A program made the translations under genes and the position numbers. The notes beneath the pieces are model-generated. The model ran no database searches. It was not told the origin of the DNA and was given only the letters and a program-made list of their open reading frames with translations. A DNA stretch of 64,000 bases. It comes from Chitinivorax sp. PXF-14. Lineage in GTDB: Bacteria; Pseudomonadota; Gammaproteobacteria; Burkholderiales; SCOH01. Positions 48,271 through 57,868 of the stretch are shown here, piece after piece; the first letter of the stretch is position 1; each line of letters opens with the position of its first letter. Location: assembly GCF_040812015.1 (NCBI RefSeq), contig NZ_JBFNXJ010000005.1, positions 186,001 to 250,000 of the forward strand, given 5' to 3'.

Positions 48271-48352
48271 GTTTGCTTCCTCTCATATCGTCAGTCCTGC
48301 TTTCCGGCCGCGCCACGCGGGCCGTTTCATCCTGTCTGCCGGCCAGCGCCGC
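48271..48352. other. Short spacer in the eCIS operon
   Basis: An 82-base gap between the tail-I-like gene and the fibre-like gene, the longest in the operon. It holds the fibre gene's GGAAG ribosome site and no clear promoter or hairpin. Confidence 0.5.
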
Positions 48353-51274
48353 TCAGCACTCGATCGGGTAGCGCATGCCGCCGGGCCGGTCGCCGCGCGG
48401 CGCCAGATAGCCCTCGCCGACGTGCTGCACGCCCAGCGTGAACGGCGGCTGCAAGGCGCGCGCGCCGCGATCGACGAGGGTATCGAGCCCAAGCCGCGCC
48501 TCGCCGACGCGCAGCAGCGCCCAGTAATAGCCGACGTCGAACGTCGTGTGCGCAGGCTTGGCCAGCTCGACCACGCGCTTCGCCACCGCCAGCCTGCGCG
48601 CGAGCGCCGTCGTGTCGGCGTCGAGCAGCGAGGGAATCAGCACGCGAAAGCGATGCGCCAGGCCGTCCATCTTCTTCACCACCGTTTCGAACTGGTACCA
48701 GTCGCTGAGCGCGGCGCCGTCGCTGGGCAGGCGCTCGGGCGGCACCAGCTCGTCGAGGCTGTGCCAGTCGCCGCGCCACGCGTCGTTGAGCGGTTTGGCG
48801 CGCTGGTAGCGGCGCTTGAGAAAGCCTTGCCACAGGCCGCGCGCGCGCAGCAGCCTGCCGTCGCCCGCTGTGGCCAGGTAGTCGCGCCAGTCACGCGCCT
48901 GTCGCTCGCTCTGCCACTGCCCGGCGGGCACCGTGATCTCGTCGAAGCTGGCGTAATGGCCGGCGTGCGCGATGTTGAGCTCGCCCACGTCGCCCTCGTA
49001 GCGGTCGGTCAGGAAATGGCGCCAGGCCTGCCCTTCGGCGCCGGCCTCGGGGACGAAGCCGAGCTGCTGCGTGGCGAACCTGGCCCACTGCGTGGCCGCA
49101 TCGGTATCGGTCGGCGCGATCAGCTCGAAGCGCGCATTGGGCGTGGGCTGGCCGGTCCCAGCCTCGATGAATTTGCGATAGCGCGCCTGCAGGCCCGCGC
49201 CAAACTCGGCCGGGGTCCAGCGCCCGGCGGGCTGCACCGGCACGCTGCCGGGATCGAGCGGCTCGCCCCACAGCACGCCGGGCGTGCTGCGCGTGAGGTA
49301 GCGCTCGACGATGCGGTAGCGTTGGCGCGACTCCGGCACCTGGCCGGGGGCGGCGAAGGCGGTCTCGTCGAGACAGGCATCGAGCGCGAGCGACAGCGCC
49401 ATCCGCAAGCCGTGGACGGTGCCGCGCCAGGCGTAGACATCGAGCACATGGTGCAGCAGCAGGCGGCGGCGCCATTCCTCCCAGGCCGGGTCGAGCGCGA
49501 CCTCGTACCAGCTCGCGAGCCAGTCGAGCGCCTCGGGCGGTGCGCTGCGCCAGTCGAACAGCGTGGCAACCTCGACGATGCGGTCCTCGATCTCGGTCAA
49601 GGGCGCCTCGATATTGGCCAGGAAGCGGTCGAGGAAGCTCGCCGATTCGGCATCCTCGCGGTACACCGCCGGCAGGTAGCGTTCGAGGTAGGAAAAGCGC
49701 GGATACCATGCCCGCACGGCGCGGATGCGCGGCGTGGCGCGGCTGTTGCCGGTGAGTACCAGCCGCAGTTGCAGGTAGCGGCCACGCGCCGCCTGCAGCA
49801 AGGTCTCCCAATGGCCGTAGGCGATGCCGTTGCGCGCGGCGGGCAGCCTGAGCCACGGCAGCTCGGGGCCGCCATTGCGCGGATACGGGTCGGGCTCGCG
49901 CCGCCACGGCGCCACGGCGAGCGCCACGCGGTCGTTCGCGCAGCGGCTCCAGATCTCGATGCCGGTCTCGGCCGGCAGCGCGGCGTCGAACACCAGCCGG
50001 TGCCACACGCAATCGGGCTCGCCGCCGTCGAAACCGCTGTCGGCCGAGTCGATCTCCGCCCGCCCGGCAAAACGCGGCCGGCTCTGCGCCAGCAGCGGCA
50101 CCCAGCCCTCGCCGAAGTCGTAATGGGCCACGCCGAGCCGCAGCAGCAGGCCCTTGCCGCCGAAACGGCGCATCGGCAGATAGCTGGCCTCGGGCCGCAG
50201 CGAGAACTGCGGCTGATCGAGATGGACATCGAAGGCAAAGCCCTGATTGCCCTCGCTCGACGCGACGATCAGTTGCGGCGGCACATCGCCGCTGGCCGGC
50301 AGCAGCACGAAATCATGCGCGTGCAACTCGAACGTCGCCCTCTCCTCGTCCACGATCAGCGCCGCCAGCACTTCGAACGACACCGGCTCGCCGAGCCGCT
50401 GGGCAGCTCGATAGCGCTCAATGCGCGAGAAGCGCCCCTCGCCGCGGTCGAGGATCAGCACCGAGCCATCGGGCAGCGCCTCGATCGCGATCGGGTCGCC
50501 CGACGCCAGCGGCGAGGCGGCCCAGGCGAGGTCGAAGCCGGCCCCGAAGCGCGGCAAGGGCTCGCGCCGCACGCCGCGTGGCGGCTCGGGCTGGAACTGC
50601 GCCTCGGGCGCGGCGTCGGGCGCCGGCTCCGGGCCGCCGGGGCAGACACGCAACTGGCGGTCGATGCCCCAGTAACGGCGGTTGGCGCGGTCGAGCACCC
50701 ACACGCCGCCGCCGGGGCGCGGCGCCATGTCCCACGGCACGAACGGCACCGCTGCCGGCCAGCGCCACACGGTCGGCGCGCCGCCGCCGAACAGGTCGAA
50801 CAGCAGCAGGCCGGCGGGGGCGATGCTGCCCGCTATCAGGTAGTGGTCCTCGCTCACGGCCAGGCCGCCGAGCAGCGCCGGCGCCGCCTGTGCGACCTCG
50901 ACCGGGCCGAAATCGCCGGGCAGCCGCCGCAGCGGCGCCGCATCGACGGGCCAGAAGCGGCTCACGCGGCCGTCGCCGGCCGATTGCACCATGATGCTGC
51001 GGCGGTCATCGCCTATCCAGTAGACATTGCCATAGCGATCGGCGCCGGCGCCGCGCCGCTGATCGAGCATGGCCGGGCTGTCCGAGCGCTTGAGGCGGAA
51101 GGCGAACAGCTCGGACCTGAGCCGCAGGTCGCCGCAGCGCCAGTCGACCGGCGCCGGCGGCTCGGGTGGCGGCGAGGCGTGCCAGGCATCGGCCAGCGGC
51201 ATGCCGCCGGCGCGCCAGCGGCCCCAGTCGTCGGCCGTGAGCACCAGGTGGAAGCGGCTGCCGTTGGCATTCAT
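48353..51274 (-). CDS. eCIS baseplate protein, phage tail protein I-like (TIGR02242 type)
   Basis: 973 residues. The first 500 are beta-rich with repeated DxxGxxxxLD-type strands (GNVYWIGDD, GGVWVLDRANRRYWG, GSVLILDRGEGRF), most like a beta-propeller. The C-terminal part from about 530 is the tail-protein-I-like segment: ERYLPAVYRED, FLDRFLANIEAPLTEIEDRI, WLASWYEVALDPAWEEWRRR. Afp12-type proteins link the baseplate to the fibres. The N-terminal propeller makes it longer than the plain family. It follows the baseplate-J gene after 10 bases. Confidence 0.85.
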   Translation of the reverse strand: MNANGSRFHLVLTADDWGRWRAGGMPLADAWHASPPPEPPAPVDWRCGDLRLRSELFAFRLKRSDSPAMLDQRRGAGADRYGNVYWIGDDRRSIMVQSAGDGRVSRFWPVDAAPLRRLPGDFGPVEVAQAAPALLGGLAVSEDHYLIAGSIAPAGLLLFDLFGGGAPTVWRWPAAVPFVPWDMAPRPGGGVWVLDRANRRYWGIDRQLRVCPGGPEPAPDAAPEAQFQPEPPRGVRREPLPRFGAGFDLAWAASPLASGDPIAIEALPDGSVLILDRGEGRFSRIERYRAAQRLGEPVSFEVLAALIVDEERATFELHAHDFVLLPASGDVPPQLIVASSEGNQGFAFDVHLDQPQFSLRPEASYLPMRRFGGKGLLLRLGVAHYDFGEGWVPLLAQSRPRFAGRAEIDSADSGFDGGEPDCVWHRLVFDAALPAETGIEIWSRCANDRVALAVAPWRREPDPYPRNGGPELPWLRLPAARNGIAYGHWETLLQAARGRYLQLRLVLTGNSRATPRIRAVRAWYPRFSYLERYLPAVYREDAESASFLDRFLANIEAPLTEIEDRIVEVATLFDWRSAPPEALDWLASWYEVALDPAWEEWRRRLLLHHVLDVYAWRGTVHGLRMALSLALDACLDETAFAAPGQVPESRQRYRIVERYLTRSTPGVLWGEPLDPGSVPVQPAGRWTPAEFGAGLQARYRKFIEAGTGQPTPNARFELIAPTDTDAATQWARFATQQLGFVPEAGAEGQAWRHFLTDRYEGDVGELNIAHAGHYASFDEITVPAGQWQSERQARDWRDYLATAGDGRLLRARGLWQGFLKRRYQRAKPLNDAWRGDWHSLDELVPPERLPSDGAALSDWYQFETVVKKMDGLAHRFRVLIPSLLDADTTALARRLAVAKRVVELAKPAHTTFDVGYYWALLRVGEARLGLDTLVDRGARALQPPFTLGVQHVGEGYLAPRGDRPGGMRYPIEC

Positions 51275-51284
51275 CGTGGCTGTC

Positions 51285-53540
51285 CTAACATTGCTCGGGC
51301 ACGAAGGGCACCGGCATCACGCGGGTGCCGCTCGGCACATTGTCGAGCGCGCCGGTCGGCTGGCCGCGCAGCGCGTCGAGCGGCAACGCCGGGCCTGCCT
51401 GCACCGCGATGCCGAGCACCTGCGGCAGCTGGATGCCGACGATGGGTACGCTGTCGCCGTCGGCATCGCCATCGCGCGCCAGCAGCAGCTCGTTGACCTG
51501 CAACACGCCGTCGACGCGCGCCGCCTCGGCCATCAGCTCGCCCTTGCGCACGGCGGTGCGCAGCGGCCAGCCCTGTTCGGCCTGCGCGGCCGGGTCGAGC
51601 GCGGCGGCGGCCAGCGCCGAGGCATAGATCGGCGCAAGGAAATCGAGCAGGCGCTGCTTCACCGCGTCGCGCACCTCGGATACCGCATGGCTCGCCTTGA
51701 CGTCGATGCCGAGACTGAGCCAGATCGGCACATACACCGGGCCGCGCAGCACCAGCTCGGTGGTCACCAGCCGGCGCGGGTCGAGCCAGGCGCACAGCGC
51801 GTTGATGAACAGCCGGTCGGGCTCGGGTGCCGCCGGGTGCAGCGGGTCGTGGCTCGGCAGCACCAGCAGCGTGACCACACCGGGCGCGTCGCCGGGCTCG
51901 TTCGGCGACAGCTCGGGGTGGAAGGCCGGCAGCACCTCGATGCGGCCGATGTCCACGCCGGGCGCGCGGCGCGCGAGGGTGGCGAAATCGGCGGAGCTCA
52001 CCAGCCGCTCGCGGTGCTGCAGATAGCGCGCGATCTGCTTTTCACCGTCGGCCACCGTCTCGGCATCGGCCCCGCCCCAGCTGCGGATCGGGTTGACCAC
52101 GACGATGCCGGCCGGCAAGGCCGGGCCGTTGTTGAGCGCACCGCGCGCGACATTGCCGGCGGCACCGACGCAGGCATCGTAGGAGACGGCCAGGCTGGCG
52201 TTCTCGGGTGGCCGCTTGCCATAGCGCACGCCGTCGCCAAAGCGCAACACGCCGGCCTCGTAGTCGGCGACGAACACCTCGACCGGCCTGGACGGCGCCG
52301 GCGGCGTGCCGGGCGGCACCTTCCAGTCCGGCTGCGGCACTTCAGGGCCAGCCGCGAGCAGGTCGTCGATCTCCTGCCAGGGCGCGTCGCTGCCCGCCAC
52401 GCGCAGCGTGATCGAGCCGCGCACCACGGGCTGCCGTGCGAGCTGGCGCGTCTGGTCGGGCTGGCCGTTGCCGGGCGTCAGCACCTCGTTGTTGACGCGG
52501 ATGCGCTGGCTCACCGTCACCGCGTTGATGCCGGCCCACAGCAGCTGGATCTGCGCCCCCGCCACGGCGCGCACGCGCAGCCAGGTCACGAGCCGCGCAT
52601 CGAGCTTGGGGTCGTCCAGCATCGGCGGAAAGTCGCCGACGCCGGCTTCGAGCGGATCGAGGTTGTCCCACAGCTGCAGGCCGTCGGCCTCGGGCAGCGT
52701 GAGTTCGACCACGCCGGGCCCGGACGTGACATCGCCGAGCGGCCTCGGCTCGCGCCCGGCGTAGCGGGCCGTGGGCGTCGCGTCGGGCGTCACCACCGGC
52801 AGCTCGAAGCGCAGCAGCTGGCTCACATCGGGCTGGCGATCGGCGTTCGGCGCCAGGCTGCGCCGCGCGTTGTCGAGCACCGGCGCGAGCCCGAGGCTCA
52901 GCGTCTTGCCCGCAAGCGCCTTGCGCAAGGCCGGCAGGTCGGCGCCAGCCGGCCCGAGCAGCGCGATCCACAGCGAGGCGTCGACGGCGTCGCGCGCGAG
53001 GTCGATGCCGTCGGGCTCCTGCACGGTCAGCGGCACGGCTTCGTACAGGCTCACGTCGAAGTTCGCCGGCGGGTCCTGGTCCTTGTACGACGCATACAGC
53101 AGCTTGTAGTACTGCTGGGTGGCCGCGTCGGGCGCCACCGCGCGCTTGTAGTAGACCAGCGCGTCGAGCGGCAGCACATCGAGCCCGTGCTCGGTGCGGA
53201 ACGGCACCGCGCCGGCACGCAGTTCGAGGTCGGCGTTCAGCGTGATCACGCCGGCCACGCCGCTCTGGTTGCCCAGCGTGACGATGCCGCGCGCCGCGTT
53301 GCCGGGCGCCAGCGGCACGCCGAGCAGCTGCAGGAACTTGCGGCGGTTGCGCTCGGGCACCTGGTCGGCGCGGTAGAGAATGCTCTCGTGCAGGAAGGCG
53401 AACAGCTCCAGCAGCGTGCGGCCGGGGTCGCTCGGGCCGCTGTTGGTCCACTCCGGCGTGTGCACCGGAATCCGCGCCAGCATGTCGTTGAGCAATTGCT
53501 GGTAGCGGCGCGGGTCGAGCGGCGGCAGGGTCAGGGGCAT
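51285..53540 (-). CDS. eCIS baseplate wedge protein, baseplate J-like (Afp11/TIGR02243 type)
   Basis: 751 residues. The N-terminus MPLTLPPLDPRRYQQLLND and PGRTLLELFAFLHESILYR, the central baseplate_J segment (FGDGVRYGKRPPENA) and the later PLHPAAPEPDRLFINAL block match the putative baseplate assembly proteins of phage-tail-like systems. It forms the baseplate wedge that couples to the sheath. The start overlaps the gp25-like stop by one base. Confidence 0.93.
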   Translation of the reverse strand: MPLTLPPLDPRRYQQLLNDMLARIPVHTPEWTNSGPSDPGRTLLELFAFLHESILYRADQVPERNRRKFLQLLGVPLAPGNAARGIVTLGNQSGVAGVITLNADLELRAGAVPFRTEHGLDVLPLDALVYYKRAVAPDAATQQYYKLLYASYKDQDPPANFDVSLYEAVPLTVQEPDGIDLARDAVDASLWIALLGPAGADLPALRKALAGKTLSLGLAPVLDNARRSLAPNADRQPDVSQLLRFELPVVTPDATPTARYAGREPRPLGDVTSGPGVVELTLPEADGLQLWDNLDPLEAGVGDFPPMLDDPKLDARLVTWLRVRAVAGAQIQLLWAGINAVTVSQRIRVNNEVLTPGNGQPDQTRQLARQPVVRGSITLRVAGSDAPWQEIDDLLAAGPEVPQPDWKVPPGTPPAPSRPVEVFVADYEAGVLRFGDGVRYGKRPPENASLAVSYDACVGAAGNVARGALNNGPALPAGIVVVNPIRSWGGADAETVADGEKQIARYLQHRERLVSSADFATLARRAPGVDIGRIEVLPAFHPELSPNEPGDAPGVVTLLVLPSHDPLHPAAPEPDRLFINALCAWLDPRRLVTTELVLRGPVYVPIWLSLGIDVKASHAVSEVRDAVKQRLLDFLAPIYASALAAAALDPAAQAEQGWPLRTAVRKGELMAEAARVDGVLQVNELLLARDGDADGDSVPIVGIQLPQVLGIAVQAGPALPLDALRGQPTGALDNVPSGTRVMPVPFVPEQC

Positions 53541-53935
53541 CAGCGCGCTCCCAGTGTCACGCCCACGCTGAGCCGTTCACGCTGCTGCGTGGCGACCAGC
53601 GTGTAGCTGATGGTGGCGATGGCGGTCTCGGCATCCTGCGGGTGCGCCGCCACCTCGACGCCCTGCACGCGGATGCGCGGCTCGAAGGCCGTCAGCGCAT
53701 CCCGGATGCGGTCGGCGATGGCGACGTGGGTGGCGGCGATATTGGGCTCGAACAGGAAGCGCCCGAGCCCGGCGCCGAAATCGGGCCGGTACAGGCGCTC
53801 GCCCGGCTCGGTCATCAGGATGATGCGGATCGCCTCGCGGATGTTGTCCTCCCCGCTCGACCAGCACATATGGCCATCCGCGCCGACGCGCGGCGGGAAG
53901 CCGACACCTTGTCCGAACAGCCGGGCCTGATCCAT
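53540..53935 (-). CDS. GPW/gp25-like baseplate protein (Afp9-like)
   Basis: 131 residues: DNIREAIRIILMTEPGERLYRPDFGAG is split across the gp25 core (positions about 29-55), followed by LGRFLFEPN and IADRIRDALTAFEPRI. The EPG motif of gp25 lysozyme-like baseplate proteins is visible. It joins sheath and baseplate in contractile systems. Confidence 0.94.
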   Translation of the reverse strand: MDQARLFGQGVGFPPRVGADGHMCWSSGEDNIREAIRIILMTEPGERLYRPDFGAGLGRFLFEPNIAATHVAIADRIRDALTAFEPRIRVQGVEVAAHPQDAETAIATISYTLVATQQRERLSVGVTLGAR

Positions 53936-53944
53936 GTGCGGCTC

Positions 53945-56050
53945 CTATCGTTTCGCCTTGAGCCCCGGCACCGGGAAGCAGGTGATGAACCACGGCAGCC
54001 AGCGGAAGATCAGGTCGAGCAGGCTCACCATGATGATCAGCAGGATGAAGGCGCAGATCGTGATGATCGGGATCGACAGCGAGCAGATCATGCCGAGCGC
54101 CAGTTGCGGGTCCTTGCCGGTGCAGGGGCCGCCGTCCGCACCGCCCAGGTCCTTGTGGAAGGGCCACGGCAGCACCGACATCACCAGGTCGCCGAAGCTC
54201 AGGCCCTTGGCGCGCTGCACCTGGCCGCACAGCACGTTGGAGATCTCGAAGGCGGTGTTCTTGTGAAACTTGCTGAAGCCCGCCGGCGTGGTGTCGAACG
54301 GCAGCGCGATGCGGATCGGCCGCGCCGGAGCATCCGGATCGTAGAAGCTGGCGAGCTTGAACGGCTCGGTCGGCGCGCTGACGATGTGCGGATGGATGGG
54401 CGCGCAGTGCGGGCGCGACAGCACGCAGCGGATCACGAACCAGCCATCGCGGAAATCGAGCCGGCGCTCGGCCGCGGCCGGCACGGCGGGCGCCGCCGGC
54501 GCGCTGGCGAGCGGCAGGCGGCGCACGATCAGCGCCAGCAGCTTGTCGATGCTCTCGACGCGATCGCGGATCGCGCTCTCGCCGCCGGTGCCCTCCTGCA
54601 CCGCACCGCCCTGCTGCACATCCGCCTGGTCGCCTGGGCCCAGCGGGGGCACGTTGCTGGACACCGGCTGCCACGGCAGCATCGGGTCGGCGAGCGGGAA
54701 CAGGAAGCCGGGCCAGCCGGCGCTGGACGCGCTGCGCCTGAAGCTCGTCGTGGCCTTGTCGAGACGGTTGCGCGGCGTATCGGCGGCCGGGTCGGGCTCG
54801 CCGCTCACCGGCTCGCCCGCGGTGATGGCCTGCAGCGCCTGGCGCAGCGTGCGTTTGACCGCGCTGGCCGGGTAGGCCGGGGTCGCCAGCTGCGCCGCAT
54901 CGGCATCGCTGAACACGGTGTTTTCAAGCACGGCGTACAGGGGGTCGGCGGGGTCGAGCGCGGTGCTGCCCGCGATCAGCGCCCAGTCGGCGGGCAGATA
55001 CAGCTTGAGGAAATCCGCCAGCGCCAGCAGCGTGAGCCAGGAGCCATGCTGAAGCTGGTCGCGCGCCTCGTTGACGATGTTGAGCTTGAGCACCGCCGGG
55101 TCCTGATCGTCGGCCTTGGCGTTCTGCGGATCGTCGCGCAGCCGCCTCGTCTTGTAGGCGCTCTCGACCAGCCGTTTCCACGGCTCCGTCACCTGCATCC
55201 TGAGCGCGGCCATGCGCGCGGTGCGCGGGCTGGCGCCGGTGCTCTGCGCCACGCCGTTGCCGCCGACATCGAGCTTGCGCCCGCCGAGGTACTGCTCGCG
55301 CCGCCCCACCGGCACCAGCCCGGCCAGCATGGTGCGGCGGTGGCCGTTAGGCTCGGCGAAATTCAGCGGGAACAAGGGCAGCAGTTCTTCGCCGGCGGCC
55401 TGCGTCAGCACGCCGCTGTCCTGCCGGTGGCGGCCGAGCTTCTGCCAGCCCGGCCCCTGCGGCGTGCTCACCCAGGCGTATTCCTCCCAGCTGTCGAGAT
55501 CGAGCGCCGGCAAGGCATCGCTCGCCGTCAGCGGGGTAGCGGGCATCAGCCGGCGCAGCACGAAGCCGGTCTGCTCCGCCTTGGCGTTGTCGGGCAGGTG
55601 GTCGGGAAAGCCCGGCCGCTGGCACACCAGCGAGGCCGTCACCAGGTAGTAGCGCTGGTGCGCCGGCTGGTAGAGCTTGAGCGGCGGCGTGGCGAGCGGC
55701 GCCGGCAGCGTGGCCGGCGGGGTCTGCGCGAGCAGGCTGCCGCCGATGCCGAGCCGGGCCAGCGCGCGCGTCTTCAGCGTGCGGGCGCGCTGCGCGAGCG
55801 GGCGCGGCGCCGCCAGCAGCTGTTCGCGCCCGGCCTGCTGCGGCTCGCCGCGCCAGGTCTCGTGCCGCGCGCGGTACTGGCCGACCTGGGCCGGATCGCG
55901 CGCGAGCACCGCGAACAGCTCCTCCATGAACTGGTCGCTGGCGAAGCGCAGCAGCGCCGGCTGCGCGATGGCACCGGCAAGGCCGCTGCCCTGGTCGCGC
56001 ACCGAGGGCCACAGCGGTGCGGGGGTGATCCAGTCGAGTAGGTGGGCCAT
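53945..56050 (-). CDS. Large eCIS protein with hydrophobic C-terminal tail
   Basis: 701 residues, unrecognised. Residues 1-640 are soluble, with an N-terminal MAHLLDWITPAPLWPSV and Pro/Ala-rich linkers. Residues about 653-695 contain two adjoining strongly hydrophobic stretches (SIPIITICAFILLIIMVSLL, then LIFRWLPWFITCFPV) and the protein ends KAKR. The gene sits between the spike and gp25-like genes, where baseplate-associated proteins are coded. A membrane-anchoring or tip-associated hydrophobic segment is the plain reading. The ATG at 56050 is 8 bases before the spike gene stop. Confidence 0.75.
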   Translation of the reverse strand: MAHLLDWITPAPLWPSVRDQGSGLAGAIAQPALLRFASDQFMEELFAVLARDPAQVGQYRARHETWRGEPQQAGREQLLAAPRPLAQRARTLKTRALARLGIGGSLLAQTPPATLPAPLATPPLKLYQPAHQRYYLVTASLVCQRPGFPDHLPDNAKAEQTGFVLRRLMPATPLTASDALPALDLDSWEEYAWVSTPQGPGWQKLGRHRQDSGVLTQAAGEELLPLFPLNFAEPNGHRRTMLAGLVPVGRREQYLGGRKLDVGGNGVAQSTGASPRTARMAALRMQVTEPWKRLVESAYKTRRLRDDPQNAKADDQDPAVLKLNIVNEARDQLQHGSWLTLLALADFLKLYLPADWALIAGSTALDPADPLYAVLENTVFSDADAAQLATPAYPASAVKRTLRQALQAITAGEPVSGEPDPAADTPRNRLDKATTSFRRSASSAGWPGFLFPLADPMLPWQPVSSNVPPLGPGDQADVQQGGAVQEGTGGESAIRDRVESIDKLLALIVRRLPLASAPAAPAVPAAAERRLDFRDGWFVIRCVLSRPHCAPIHPHIVSAPTEPFKLASFYDPDAPARPIRIALPFDTTPAGFSKFHKNTAFEISNVLCGQVQRAKGLSFGDLVMSVLPWPFHKDLGGADGGPCTGKDPQLALGMICSLSIPIITICAFILLIIMVSLLDLIFRWLPWFITCFPVPGLKAKR

Positions 56051-56058
56051 GTTGTCCC

Positions 56059-56781
56059 TCACCAGATATTGCCGGCGCCCGGCGTGTAGGTGGCGGCGAT
56101 GATGGTGTTGGTGATGACCGTGTCGGCCTGCACCACGCCGCTGAATTTCGACATGCCGGCATCCACCGTCACCATGCCCGCCGACACCGCCACCTGCGAG
56201 GCGTTGACGGTGACCTTGGCCGAGGCGGTGATGGTGATGCCGGCGCTCTCCAGCTTGATCGAGTTGCCGTTGCTGTCGACGATCTCGACCACGCCGGGAC
56301 CGTCCTTGAGCGATACCTTCTGCCCGCCCGGCGTTTCGAGGATCAGCTTTTCCTGGCCGTCCTGGTCGTCGAGCGTCACCTTGACGCCGTTGCGCGAGCA
56401 GATCTGCTTGAGGTAGTTGTTGCCCGAGCCGTCCATGCTCTGCGGCGGGCTGTCGCTGCCGTTCCACAGGCCGCCGACGACATAGGGGCGGTTCACGTCG
56501 CCCTGCTCGAAGGCGACCAGCACCTCGTCGTTGACGTCGGGCACGAACCAGCTGCCGCGGTTGTTGCCGCCCATCAGCGTCGCCAGCCGCGCCCAGGCCT
56601 CGTAGGCATCCGTGCCGCCATCGGGCGACCACGGCAGCTTGACCTTGACGCGGCCCTGGCTGTCCGGGTCCTTGATGTCCGTCACCAGCGCCGGGCACAC
56701 GCCATACCAGTGCCCGCCAAAGCCGGCCGGGACGCGGCTTTCCATCAGCGCGGCGAGTTCGGACGATTGCGCGGGATGCAT
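56059..56781 (-). CDS. Central spike, phage baseplate assembly protein V / VgrG C-terminal type
   Basis: 240 residues. An OB-fold domain (about 25-115) with VTDIKDPDSQGRVKVKLPW and WFVPDVNDEVLVAFEQGDVNRPYVVG is the gpV/VgrG signature. From about 125 a repetitive beta-helix (VKVTLDDQDGQE, GVVEIVDSNGNSIKLES, ITITASAKVTVNASQ) forms the needle. It is the puncturing spike. There is no PAAR motif in it and none was found elsewhere in the visible part. Confidence 0.92.
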   Translation of the reverse strand: MHPAQSSELAALMESRVPAGFGGHWYGVCPALVTDIKDPDSQGRVKVKLPWSPDGGTDAYEAWARLATLMGGNNRGSWFVPDVNDEVLVAFEQGDVNRPYVVGGLWNGSDSPPQSMDGSGNNYLKQICSRNGVKVTLDDQDGQEKLILETPGGQKVSLKDGPGVVEIVDSNGNSIKLESAGITITASAKVTVNASQVAVSAGMVTVDAGMSKFSGVVQADTVITNTIIAATYTPGAGNIW

Positions 56782-56791
56782 GGCAATCTCC

Positions 56792-57868
56792 TCAGGGCTT
56801 GCCCAGCGCGGCGCGCTCGGCGGTGAATTCGCTGCGGATGCCGCGCACCAGGTCGAACAGGTGGCGCACCGCGACCAGCGTGTACTTGCCGTTGAACAAG
56901 GGCCCCAGGCCCTGCAGCTCGACGCGGGCGCCCACCCTCATGCGCGAGTCGGCCTGGGCCGTGCCGCGCCCCACCACGAAGCGCCGCGCCATCAGCCGGA
57001 ACAGCGCCTCGGCCTGCGCATGCGCCTCGTCCGAACTGCGCGGCGCCAGGTGGCTGAGCACCTCGGCACGCGCGCCGAGCGCTGATTGCAGGATGGACGG
57101 CCCGCCGTCGCCGCCGTCGAGCTCGCCGCTGATCGCAGCGTCGTCGGCGTCCTCCTTGATCGCCTGCTTGCCGGCGACATCCCAGCCGCCGACGGTGAGC
57201 TTGCTGCGCTGGTGCGCCAGATCGGCCAGCACCGAGAACTCGCGCAGCTCGGCCCCCCAGGTCAGCTTGAACGGCGCCCCGCCACCGGCGCGGCCGCTGC
57301 GCGGCTTGAGGTTGAGCGTGCTGCCCTCGACCCACAGCTCGCCGCCCATCAGCCGGGCCCGTTCGCGCAGGAAGGCCAGGTCGCTCTGGTTCACCTGCGC
57401 CAGCAGCTTGTGCGTCGGCCCGCTCAGCTGCACCTGCGGCGTCAGGCCGTGATCCTGCGCGATGCGCTGCGCCACGTCGGCGTCGCTCATATCAGCGAAA
57501 CTGCGCGTGCGGCGCGTCATGCGCAGGTCCTGCAGCCTGTCCTCGGCCAGCACCGCGAGCCGCGGCGGCTGGCCCTCGGGGAACACGCCTTCGAGCGCGG
57601 TGATGCGGCCGTCGAACAGCGTCCCGCCGGCGAGGCGGATCACCAGCGGCTTGCCGAAATCGAGCATGGCGCGGTCGAAATACAGGAAGCCCAGCCCACC
57701 CTGCCGCGCGCCCCAGTTGCCAAACTCGGCCTCGCAGCGGTAGACGCCGTTGACATCCTCGCTGACGGCGAGCGACATCAGCCCCGCCGCCAGATCGGCA
57801 TTCTCGCGGCCATCGACGACGATGGCCGGCCGCGCCGCGTAGATCGCGTTGTCGTTCAGTGCGCCCAT
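56792..57868 (-). CDS. Spike hub, phage late control gpD-like protein
   Basis: 358 residues of the gpD/VgrG N-terminal (gp27-like) type: RPAIVVDGRENADLAAGLMS, GRITALEGVFPEGQPP, LVQVNQSDLAFLRERARLMG region with the usual NQSDLAFLRERA, and a C-terminal NGKYTLVAVRHLFD. In Afp8/PVC8 the hub and spike are often one chain; here they are two adjacent genes. Its start overlaps the 55-residue gene by 13 bases. Confidence 0.92.
   Translation of the reverse strand: MGALNDNAIYAARPAIVVDGRENADLAAGLMSLAVSEDVNGVYRCEAEFGNWGARQGGLGFLYFDRAMLDFGKPLVIRLAGGTLFDGRITALEGVFPEGQPPRLAVLAEDRLQDLRMTRRTRSFADMSDADVAQRIAQDHGLTPQVQLSGPTHKLLAQVNQSDLAFLRERARLMGGELWVEGSTLNLKPRSGRAGGGAPFKLTWGAELREFSVLADLAHQRSKLTVGGWDVAGKQAIKEDADDAAISGELDGGDGGPSILQSALGARAEVLSHLAPRSSDEAHAQAEALFRLMARRFVVGRGTAQADSRMRVGARVELQGLGPLFNGKYTLVAVRHLFDLVRGIRSEFTAERAALGKP

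Noticed and set aside
48203-51496. A plus-strand frame of over 1000 codons opposite the tail-I-like gene
   Set aside because: Antisense shadow of GC-rich coding sequence; no recognisable motifs.
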